Part shown: positions 54,771 to 64,000 of the stretch, in pieces
How positions within the stretch are numbered: position 1 is the first letter of the stretch
Layout of the letters: each line of letters begins with the position of its first letter
NCBI RefSeq assembly: GCF_003265705.1
Contig: NW_020312785.1
Coordinates: 128,161,150-128,225,149, forward strand
Direction of reading: 5' to 3'
Source of the DNA: Callorhinus ursinus
Taxonomy: Eukaryota > Chordata > Mammalia > Carnivora > Otariidae
Length of the DNA stretch: 64,000 nt
Position numbers and translations under genes: made by a program
Notes under the pieces: model-generated
What the model saw: the letters and a program-made list of their open reading frames with translations, nothing else
Told to the model about the DNA's origin: nothing
Databases searched by the model: none

Positions 54771-57700
54771 GAAACCCTCATCCAAAGTGGAACAGAGGCA
54801 GGTAGGTAAATGATTCCATCTTCCACATCTCAGTGGATAATCCTGAGACCCATTTTTTGAGATTCCTACAGAATCTTCCCAATAGAGTTCAGTTTGTACC
54901 TAGCAGTAACCAGTTTAATTACATACTCTTGGTTTGGCTTTACTTCTCTGTTCTGCACTTCCAAGCCCCATGCTCTAATTCCTTGGGATCACTTCCCAAA
55001 ATAAACAACTTCCACAGGTCCTGCCTCATGCTCTACATTTTTTGGAGGAACCCATACTCAACAGCACCTAACCCATAAACCTCAACATTTAAGTTTACTG
55101 TCCAACAGATTTCAATCATCTCTTGCAACAGTCACTTCCTTGGTGTACATCTCACTGCCTTCTTATTTCAATAAGTGCTCATATTCATTTCCTTTGAATT
55201 TGGAACATGAGTTTCCTAATACTCAGTAAAAATATACCAACTTCTGCTAGAATTGCCCTGAGTTATGCTTCAAGAGTATTGTTTTTATTTGCATACCCAA
55301 ATAAACACCTTCTGATCCAAATATTCCTCAATATCAATATCTATATTGATATCAGTCAATGTCAGTATCCATGGCAGGATAACTACTACCTGACCTCCTG
55401 CTGATACCTGAAGTCTGTGACATGTTGTCGGAGGGTATGACCAAAGATTAATTTTGCCCCCGTGGGGCTGCTAATTAGGAAGAAAGCAAGACCATTACTA
55501 AGTTTGCAATGGTGAGCTCCTTCTCCCTGAATATCCCTGTCCCCCTAGGATTCTTGCCCCCAAAAAGGTCCTCCTATGAAATTAAAAGAAGGATTTAACT
55601 ATACCAGGGTTTTCTATGGCCAAGAAAGAAATGCACCAGTAATATCAAGAAAAGCAACGGGAAGGCTGCCACAGCTAAGAAACAAAGAGGAGGGAAAATC
55701 AAGAGGAATGTTTCCCCTACCAGGCCTGCCGAGAACTTTTACCGCAGGCTTCTAAATTGTTGAGGTGAAAGAGAGGATCAGAATTAAGTCCTGAAACACA
55801 TTTCTCTTTTCCTCCTTTAGCCAGGATATTTTTGTTAAACACAGTTTAGTGAAAAAAATAGGATTAATCAAAAAGTGTCTACAGAAAGAAAGAAACAATA
55901 ATAAAGCCTGCAGTCTGTTGTTAAAGCGTAAGCAAGAAGACGGCGTGTTGTTAGAGGAGGCCTGGTGGGGAGGAGGACTGGGAGGGAGGAAGGCGGGCAT
56001 CTGGGAAGGCTGAGGAGGAGCAGGGAAGTCTCCAGCTGGGAGGAGAACTCTGGATCCCATGTACTTAGTAATTTATGGCACCCTGATATGAGATAAGTCT
56101 TCTTACCTTTGACTGTTTTTCCCCTAACTCATTTATTACAGCAAATGACTGGAAACCCAGAGCATGTGATTTATTTGTCTGTCAACTAGCTCAAGCCCAG
56201 AACTAACCCAGAGAGAAAACAGGGATGAGAAAACCATCTATCATTTTGAATTAAACCCTTGTTACCAAATCATGAAAATTTGTCCTTTATCCAACCTATG
56301 TCTATGACCAATAATGAAAGGCCATGCCTTGGAAACAAGGTAACTCGAAGGCTTCAAATAAGTCCCTAGCCTTCTGCAAAACTTGAGCTTTAACCTTCAA
56401 AGTCCACAGAGGATGGAGTTTGGTAGCAAGTGATCCAATAATCTTAATGCTGACTTGAAAATTATGACTTGCTTAATTTAAAATATAGTTTCACTGTGAA
56501 TATTTCAAGTTTTGTTTTGATTCTGGCTTTTAATACTTACTGAAAAGTATGAAGAAAGAGATACTTTGGGACTTTTTATTACCATATTTCCTATTACTGC
56601 TTCTGTGTTTAAAAAAAATTGCTTATTGCAAGCAAGGTACAGTCAATTTGTGCATATTGGATTTAATTTTCTACCAAGCAAATAAAAATGCCTAAATGCA
56701 ATTTACAGATCTTCTTTTTTTCAAATATTGTATATGTACTCTGATTTCTAGTGCAGTCTGACCCCATGGTGAAAGATTTTCATTTTGCGTTTCCAAAATA
56801 CATACAGAACCCATTAAATGAAAGAAATGTAAGTCATAATTTATATAGGGAAGAAAATGCTCCAATCATAACCCAATGATTTTATATAACCAATATGCCC
56901 CTGGCTTCATTGGCCTACAATTGACTACAAAATGAGATCACATTTGCTTTTGTACACCCAAACTTTTACACCAAAGTCCTTTCTTAATCACCAGAAATCG
57001 GTTACTACCCATACCCCACCTCTAAACAACCTTCAGGTGCTGCTGGCTGTGTACTCAGGGACAAGCCCCCTACTGATTCTCCTCTTCTGCTATCTTTGTC
57101 TTTGGACTCTTACTGTCCATGACCTGCCAGAGATCAATAAGCACATGACATGACCATCCTCTGCCACTTACTGCCACTGCTCCCAGCTTTATCTGAGGGT
57201 ACGTCCTGGTCCTTCGGTCCTACTCCATAGCAAGGACAGAGCAAAAGGCTCTGTTGAACTCCCCAAAATACCAACAGACTGGTAACAAAGCAAAGCCAAG
57301 TTGATTCAAGTTCAGAGGTAAGGAAAAATACCATCCTGGCAGAGGCTAACCTGTGTCTTGGGAGGAGGAAATCAAAGGTAGGGTATTTATAGGGTTTTAG
57401 GGTCTGGGCTCAAGATGTTTAAAGCCTGTCTTTCTGGGGGGGCATGGGGGATTCACTGGGATTGAGCAGTCTGTGACATAATAGTTTAGGAATGGTGAAT
57501 GCAGAGGTGAGGGTCTAAAAGTGAATCTTGATAAGTAAATTATTGTTTGATAAAGCAAACTGTTTGCCTAAGTGAGCAGAGTGCTAGCTCTGATAAACTG
57601 ATCAGTGGGAATTTCCTGAAGCAAAACAGTCAGGTTATTTATTGGTGTTATCTTCCCAGGCAAAGGTTTCCTGAAGTAAATAACTAAGTTATGTTAACAC

Positions 57701-59056
57701 TGGTGGAGTAGAGCTTTATTGAAATCTTGTTGACACCAGTGAGCTCAGTTTTACCTCCCCTCTTTGACAGGCCAGACCCTGCATAAGGTCTCAAAGACAA
57801 GCTTCCTGCCTCACTCCAGATCTGCCTCATCTAGCCAAGGGAGGGTCATTCCCTTCCACGAAAGCCTTTCAGAACCTCACAAATGGCCCAAATGACTTTT
57901 AGCCTCATTTAGAGAAAACAAGAAGGAACACCTTCCTTCTTCCTCTTCCAGATTAGGGCCAACCTCCGCTTTGTTCTTTTTTCCTGCCCAAACTTAATGC
58001 AGACTTGCAATAGGAAGCCCCTGACTCCCAGTGAGTGTATAGTCTGACTCTAGCCTTATGGTCAATAAGAGGATAACACTGACGTATTTATCAGTTTCTA
58101 GGTCAATTAGTCTTTTTCATGGTCTCCTTGTAACATACACTTTCTAGAAACTAGACCAAAAACACATGATCTTATACTTGTATGGCTATATTCCTACTCA
58201 GATTTTCCTTCAAAGCATCAAGGAAGAAATTTACTCTGACTATAGAAGATAATGAAAAAATAGCCTTTTCTGCCCTGCAATTTAAAATTGATTCTAGATA
58301 ATGTGTTAATTCTTTTTTTAATTCTCATCTTAGTTGGCCAAAACAAAGGGAGCCTAAAACAAATAACTATGTAGGAACCTAAACGGAAAAAATAACTTCT
58401 ATGCAGTACATACTTTTTTTAACCTGTTTTTTTCAAGCCATTTAAGGAGATAGTCTATCCCTAACCTAGAGCCAGTCACAGGCAGTCTAAATATGAGATG
58501 CTCCCCTCTGATGGCTTCAATTAATGCCTTAATTTTAAATATAATGACAAAGTCCTCTGAATCTAGAATATAAATTCTGGAATCACAAAAGCGCTAAGGT
58601 CCCTCAACATTCTAATTCATTAGGCAAAGGCTTAAAATTCCAAAATCAAGAGACAATTAGGGTATCTTGCAATTAACTCCATAATAAGTACTCTCCTAGG
58701 AGACAAATATCCAAAATGATATTAGGAAAACTGAAAATACACATGGACTGATATAAGTATTATTACCTTATCTGAGTCTATCAGTTCCTTGAAGTCAGAG
58801 TTTATCCTCAATACCAAACACAAAATAATTGTTAAATAAATGTTTGGTGGTTTATTGGCTGACTGGATAAATGAATGAGTAAATGAATGATTAGCAACTA
58901 GCCCTCTTGAAGTTTAGCACACTGAATCCAGCCTAGAGATCTTGGAATTGCAATCAAGTAGAGTTGCACCAAGAGAAAGAATTCTTCATTTTGGGGATGG
59001 GGCCTGAGGATAAGACGCAGGACCTTCCAGGAGAGGGAGGTGCGGAAGATTTTAGA
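54771..59056. other. unclassified intergenic DNA
   Basis: About 4.3 kb without a supported gene. 58760-58895 ends like an L2/MIR tail (AATTGTTAAATAAATGTTTGGTGG...GAATGAGTAAATGAATGA). 57180-57780 is less AT-rich and might be a worn LTR, unproven. Frames such as 55752-56060 (minus), in a GA-rich stretch, have no domain. Confidence 0.45.
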
Positions 59057-59063
59057 GGAGGAG

Positions 59064-59072
59064 CAAGATGGC
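59064..59072 (+). promoter_or_regulatory. YY1-type motif at the LINE-1 5' end
   Basis: CAAGATGGC lies 7 bases into the element. In human LINE-1 a YY1 site near the 5' end sets the transcription start; the same role here is inference. Confidence 0.55.
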
Positions 59073-60204
59073 AGAGGAGTAGGAGACCTAAATTTCGTCT
59101 GGTCCCAGGTATTCAGCTAGATAGATATCAAACCATTCTGAACACCCACAAATTCAACAGGAGATCAAAGAAAAGAATACCAGCAACTCTCTGAACAAAA
59201 AAATGACCACTCTCTGGAAGGTAGGACGTGCGGAGAAGTGAATCCATGGCGATATTCGGGAAGATAGACTGCAGGGGGAGGGAGCCTCCGTCAGCCGCTA
59301 CCAGCAAGTGATGAAACAGCAGAGCACAAAATCGGAATTTTTAGAATTCTGCTCCACTGAGGGATGTCGCTCCAGTGGCTAAGCAGGGAGTGGAACCCTC
59401 ACTGGGACAGTGTGGTCTCAGGACCCTCAGGTCACAGAAAGACCAGGGGTACCTGAGTGCGGCAGAGCTCCCAGGTATTGGAGCGGGGAAGTGGGCTGCA
59501 GAGACGGAGCTGAGGAGTGGGCTCTCAGCTCGGGGTTGCCATAAACTGTGATCTGTGGCACAGTGAGGCCACTGCTCTTCCAACAGGGCCCCAACAAGTG
59601 GCAGATGCGGGGAGACTCCCCTTCCTCCCCAAGGGAGGAGTGGCATGGGAGCGCCCCACAGGAATCTGCTGGGTTTGGAGACTCTAGATGGGGTTGGGTG
59701 CCAGAGATAGAACTGCTCGGTCACAGGCCGGGTGAGCATGGAGTGCAGCTGGAGACCGGGAAGACAGGAGTGATTCACTGCTTTTCTCTGAGGGCTCCCT
59801 GAGGAGTGGGGCCCTGAGCTCTCTACTCCTCCAGGGTGGAGATTGGGAAGCTGCCATTTTCATTCTCGTCTTCCAAAGTTGTATGGAAAGCTTTCAGGGA
59901 ACAAAAGCTACGGAGAGCAAACCCGAGCAGATTACTTACCCTGGTCCCTAGCAAGGGCAGTGCAATTCCGCCTCAGGGAAAGACACTTGAGAATCACTGC
60001 AACAGGCCCCTCCCCCAGAAGATCAGCAAGAACAGCCAGCCAAGACCAAGTTTACTGACCAATGAGAACGGCAGAACTCCAGCACTAGGGGAATACAGCG
60101 CATAGAATTCGTGCCTTTTTTTCCTCATGATTCTTTAGTCTTTCAAAGTTAATTTTTAAAATTTTCTTTATTGTTTTTTTTCCATTTTTTTAAATTTTTT
60201 TATT

Positions 60205-60700
60205 CCCTTTTTCAACCAACATCTTACCAATCCCTTTTTTTTAATCTTTTTAATTTTCATTTTTAGTCATATTCAATCCCTTCATTGTAGTTAACATTAT
60301 TTTTTGTATATATATAAGTTGTTCTCTCTTTAAAATTGGGGGATACAGTTTCATCTAACAGACCAAAATATACCCTAAATCTCTAGTGTATGGCTTTGTT
60401 ATAGTCTCCTGCCTGATCACATTCTCTCTGTTTTTTTATCCTCTTCTTTCTTTTTCAACCAATTTTTTATCTTATCAATTCCTTTTATAAAATCTTTTCT
60501 AATTTCCATCTTTACAGTCATATTCCATCCCTTCACCGTATTTACCCTTATTTTTGTACATATATAAGTTTTTCTTTCTTTAAAATTTCAGGAGGCAGTT
60601 TCTTCTAACAGACCAAAATATACCCAAATTCTAGTGTGTGGCTCTGATCTATTCACCAGCCTGATCATATTCTTTTATTTTTCTTTCTTTCTTTCCCTTT
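60205..60700 (+). repeat. 250-bp tandem duplication in the LINE-1 leader
   Basis: Paired landmarks 250 bp apart: GACCAAAATATACCC at 60361 and 60611, TTTTTCAACCAA near 60209 and 60453, and TATATATAAG/CATATATAAG near 60309 and 60559. The units differ by many substitutions and small indels, so the duplication is old or was inherited from the source element. Confidence 0.8.
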
Positions 60701-60822
60701 TTTCCACCCCCCCGGCCCCAATTTCAGATCTCTTCTGATTTGTTTAGGCTATATTTTTCTGGGGTCGTTGTTATCCTGTTAGCATTTTGTTCTCTCATTC
60801 ATCTATTCTCTTCTGGACAAAA

Positions 60823-61716
60823 ATGACAAGATGGAAAAACGCACCTCAAAAAAAAGAACAAGAGGCAGTACCAACTGCGAGGGACCTAATCAATACAGAC
60901 ATTAGTAAGATGTCAGAACTGGAGTTCAGAATGATGATTATAAAGATACTAGGTGGGCTTGAAAAACGCATGGAGGATACTAGAGAAATCCTTTCTGGAG
61001 AAATAAAAGAACTAAAATCTAACCAAGTCGAAATCAAAAAGGCTATTAGTGAGGTGCAATCAAAATTGGAGGCTCTAACTGCTAGGATAAATGAGGCAGA
61101 AGAGAGAATGATATAGAAGACCAAATGATGGAGAATAAAGAAGCTGAGAAAAACAGAGAAACAAACTACTGGATCATGAGGGCAGAATTCAAGAGATAAG
61201 ATAATTCACCATAAGGTGAAACAATATTAGAATAATTGGGATCCCAGAAGAAGAAGAAAGAGAGAGAGGGGCAGAAGGTATATTGGAGCAAAATATAGCA
61301 GAGAACTTCCCTAGTTTGGGGAAAGAAACAGGCACCAAAATCCAGAAGCACAGAGAACCCCCCTCAAAATCAATAAAAATAGGTCAACACCCTGACATCT
61401 AATAGTAAACCTTACAAGTCTCAGAGACAAAGAGAAAATCCTGAAAGCAGCTCGGGAGAAGAGATCTGTAACCTACAATGGCAGAAACATTAGATTGGCA
61501 ACAGACCTATCCACAGAGACCCGGCAGGCCAGAAAGGACTGGCATGATATATTCAGAGCACTAAATGAGAAAAATATGCAGCCAAGAATACTATATCCAG
61601 CTAGGCTCTCAATGAAAATAGAAGAAGAGATAAAAAATTTCCAGGACAAACAAAAACTAAAAAAAATTGCAAATACCAAACCAGCCCTACAGGAAATATT
61701 GAAAGGGGTCCTCTAA
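60823..61716 (+). pseudogene. LINE-1 ORF1 (RNA-binding protein), broken
   Basis: ORF1p is the trimeric RNA-binding chaperone of the LINE-1 particle. The start at 60823 (MTRWKNAPQKKEQEA) is the first ATG after the leader. Codons 25-98 form the heptad-rich coiled coil (KRMEDTREILSGEIKELKSN) and end in TAG at 61114-61116. Beyond lies a damaged RRM region (GIPEEEE-type text near 61238-61257) with frameshifts. From 61495 the C-terminal domain is open in frame 1 (ETRQARKDWHDIF, ILYPARLSMK, ALQEILKGVL) and stops at 61716. The total of about 298 codons is close to the normal ORF1 size. Confidence 0.9.
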
Positions 61717-61797
61717 GCAAAGAGAGAGCCTAAAAGTAACATAGACCAGAAAGGAATAGAGACAATATACAGTGACAGTCACCTTACAGGCAATACA

Positions 61798-64000
61798 ATG
61801 GCACTAAATTCATATCTTTCAATAGTTACCCTGAATGTAAATGGGCTAAATGCCCTAATCAAAAGACACAGACAATCAGATTGGATAAAAAAACAAGACC
61901 CATCAATATGCTGTCTGCAAGAGACTCATTTTAGACCCAAAGACACCTCCAGATTGAACGTGAGGGGGTGGAAAACCATTTACCATGCTAATGGACATCA
62001 AAAGAAAGCTGTGGTGGCAATCCTTACATCCATTAGATTTTAAACCGAAGACTATGATGAGAGATGAGAAAGGACACTATATCCTACTTAAAGGGTCTAT
62101 CCAACAAGAAGATCTAACAATTGTAAATATCTATGTCCCTAACATGGGATCAGCCAATTATATAAGCCAATTAATAACAAAACCAAAGAAACACATCAAC
62201 AATACAATAACAGTAGGGGACTTTAACAACCCCCCTCACTGAAATGGACAGATCACCTAAGCAAAGATCAACAAGGAAATAAAGACTTTAAATGACACAC
62301 TGGACCAATGAACTTCACAGATATATTCAGAACATTCCATCCCAAAGCAACAGAATACACATTCTTCTCTAGTGCCCATGGAACATTATCCAGATAGATC
62401 ACATCCTAGGTCACAAATCAGGTCTCAACCAGTATCAAAAGATTGGGATCATTCCCTGCATATTTTCAGACCAGAGTGCTTTGAAACTAGAACTTAATCA
62501 CAAGTGGAAAGGCAGAAAAAACTTCAACCTAAAGAATGAATGGGTCAACCAGGAAATTAAAGAAGAATTTAAAAAATTCATGGAAACCAATGAAAATGAA
62601 AACACAACTGTTCAAAATCTTTGGAATGCAGCAAAGGCGGTCCTAAGAGAAAAGTATATAGCAATACAAGCCTTTCTCAAGAAACAAGAAAGGTCTCAAA
62701 TACACAACCCAACCCTACACCTAAAAGAGTTGGAGAAAGATCAGCAAATAAAACCTAAACCCAGCAGGAGAAGAGAAATAATAAAGATCAGAACAGAAAT
62801 CAATGAAATAGAAACCAAAAGAACAGTAGAACAAATCAACAAAACTAGGAGCTGGATATTAATAATTAAGAATTAATAAGAATGATAAACCCCTGGCCAG
62901 ACTTATCAAAAAGAAAAATGACCCAAATCAACAAAATTGTGAATGAAAGAGGAGAGATCACAGCCAACACCAAAGAAATACAAACAATTATAAGAACATA
63001 TTATGAGCAACTATGTGCCAGCAAATTAGATAACCTGGAAGAAATGGATGCATTCCTAGAGATGTATCAACTACCAAAACTGAACCAGGAAGAAATAGAA
63101 AACCTGAACAGACCCATAACCACCAAGGAAATTGAAACAGTAATCAAAAATCTCCCAACAAACAAGATCCCAGGGCCAGATGGCTTCCCAGGGGAATTTT
63201 ACCAAACATTTAAAGAATTAATCCCTATTCTTCTGAAACTGTTCCAGAAAATAGAACTGGAAGGAAAATTTCCAAACTTATTTTATGAGACCAGCATTAC
63301 CTTGATCCCAAAACCAGACAAAGACCTCATCAAAAAGAAGAATTACAGGGGCACCTGGGTGGCTCAGTCGCTTAAGCATCTGCCTTCAGCTCAGGTCATA
63401 ATCCCAGGGTCCTGGGATAGAGCCCTGTGTCAGGCTCCTTGCTCAGCGGGGAGCCTGCTTCTCCCTCTCCCTCTGCCTGCTGCTCCCCCTCTCTTCTTAC
63501 TTGTGTGCTCTCTTTCTGTCAAATAAATAAATAAAATCTTAAAAAAAAAAAAAAGAATTACAGACCAATATCCCTGATGAACATGGATGCAAAAATTCTC
63601 ACCAAAATACTAGCCAATAGGATCCAACAGTACATTAAAAGGATTATTCACCACAACCAAGTGGGATTTATTCCTGGGCTGCAAGGTTGGTTCAACATCT
63701 GCAAATCAATCAATCTGATACAATACATTAATAAAAGAAAGAACAAGAACCATATACTCCTCTCAATAGATGCAGAAAAAGCATTTAACAAAATAAGCAT
63801 CATTTTTGGTTAAAACTCTTCAGAGTGTAGAGATAGAGGGTACACACCTCAATATCATAAAAGCTATCTATGAAGAACCCACAGCAAATATCATTCTCAA
63901 TGGGGAAAAACCGAGAGCTTTTTCCCTAAGGTCAGGAACACGGCAGGGATGTCCACTATCACCACTGCTATTCAACATAGTACTAGAAGTCCTAGCCACA
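61798..64000 (+). pseudogene. LINE-1 ORF2 (endonuclease and reverse transcriptase), broken and cut by the window
   Basis: ORF2p nicks the target and reverse transcribes. The start at 61798 (MALNSYLSIVTLNVNGLNA) opens the endonuclease, with the Asn of NVNGL and Glu of LQETHF. The frame breaks at 62043, resumes to 62242 (VGDFNNPPH with the conserved Asp), and breaks again. At 62466-62474 the catalytic SDH triplet reads SDQ, so the catalytic histidine is lost. 62481-62876 (opening at a TTG, so not a real start) and 62882-63346 give the linker and early RT ([13 protein letters not shown]). After the SINE, 63577-63813 has motif A ([10 protein letters not shown]). The RT motif around [15 protein letters not shown] follows in another frame (about 63931). 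The YADD-type box is beyond the window. Confidence 0.92.
63349..63552 (+). mobile_element. Can-SINE (SINEC) inside LINE-1 ORF2
   Basis: GGCACCTGGGTGGCTCAGTCGC head, CCCAGGGTCCTGGGATAGAGCCC, CT tract, TGTCAAATAAATAAATAAAATC and A-tail. Target duplication AAGAATTACAG (63338-63348 and 63553-63563). It is younger than the LINE-1 copy. Confidence 0.95.

Larger units (their letters stand above)
59057..64000 (+). mobile_element. LINE-1, 5'-complete but defective, runs off the window
   Basis: It starts GGAGGAGCAAGATGGCAGAGG, the expected LINE-1 5' end, followed by a GC-rich 5'UTR, a T-rich leader with a 250-bp tandem duplication, ORF1 (60823-61716), an 80-bp spacer and ORF2 (61798 to the window end). 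Both ORFs carry stops and frameshifts, and a Can-SINE sits in ORF2. The 3' end and second target-duplication copy lie beyond the window. Confidence 0.95.

Noticed and set aside
55752..56060. 102-codon minus-strand frame with a proline-rich start
   Set aside because: Comes from a GA-rich stretch; no domain or supporting context.
1..64000. CRISPR arrays, operons, defence islands or other prokaryotic systems
   Set aside because: The sequence is plainly mammalian; repeats are dispersed retroelements with target duplications, not regularly spaced repeats, and there are no clustered co-directional genes.

Overview
The window looks like gene-poor nuclear DNA from a carnivoran mammal. The evidence is at least 21 tRNA-derived Can-SINE (SINEC) copies with the typical GGGCGCCTGGGTGGCTCAG head, a TC-rich middle and an AAATAAATAAAATCTTT tail; many LINE-1 pieces with the carnivore-type 3'UTR; and the usual mammalian fossil repeats (L2, MIR, MER5A-like, old LTRs). 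The SINE tails lack the canid-type ending, so an arctoid (bear, seal or mustelid relative) seems likelier than a dog; this is inference. No host protein-coding exon, tRNA gene, rRNA gene or CRISPR array could be supported.

Layout. 1-4.3 kb: mostly unclassified AT-rich DNA. 4.3-8.1 kb: two LINE-1 3' ends and two Can-SINEs. 8.4-14.57 kb: a class II (betaretrovirus-like) endogenous retrovirus with paired ~460 bp LTRs, a perfect 6-bp target duplication, a lysine-tRNA-type primer binding site, gag, dUTPase-protease-G-patch, pol and a polypurine tract. Every coding region is broken, and env survives only as its leader and a short tail. 14.6-22 kb: nested LINE-1 fragments. 22-48 kb: sparse L2/MIR/DNA-transposon fossils, several Can-SINEs and long stretches without a recognisable feature. 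47.9-53.7 kb: seven same-strand Can-SINEs, two with unusual 3' ends, partly inside an old antisense LINE-1. 54.4-54.8 kb: back-to-back MER5A-like elements. 59.06-64 kb: a LINE-1 with an apparently intact 5' end (5'UTR, ORF1, start of ORF2) that runs off the window and is inactivated by many lesions.

The strongest observations are: (1) the betaretrovirus-like provirus, whose LTRs differ at about ten positions and which is therefore fairly young; (2) a 56-bp perfect repeat at 52.7 and 54.6 kb that looks like a templated insertion; (3) a Can-SINE at 52.1 kb whose target duplication lies ~130 bp beyond the SINE body, as expected for 3' transduction; and (4) a 250-bp tandem duplication and an antisense ORF in the LINE-1 5'UTR. 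I found no new enzymatic or defence system; the interest is in genome dynamics.
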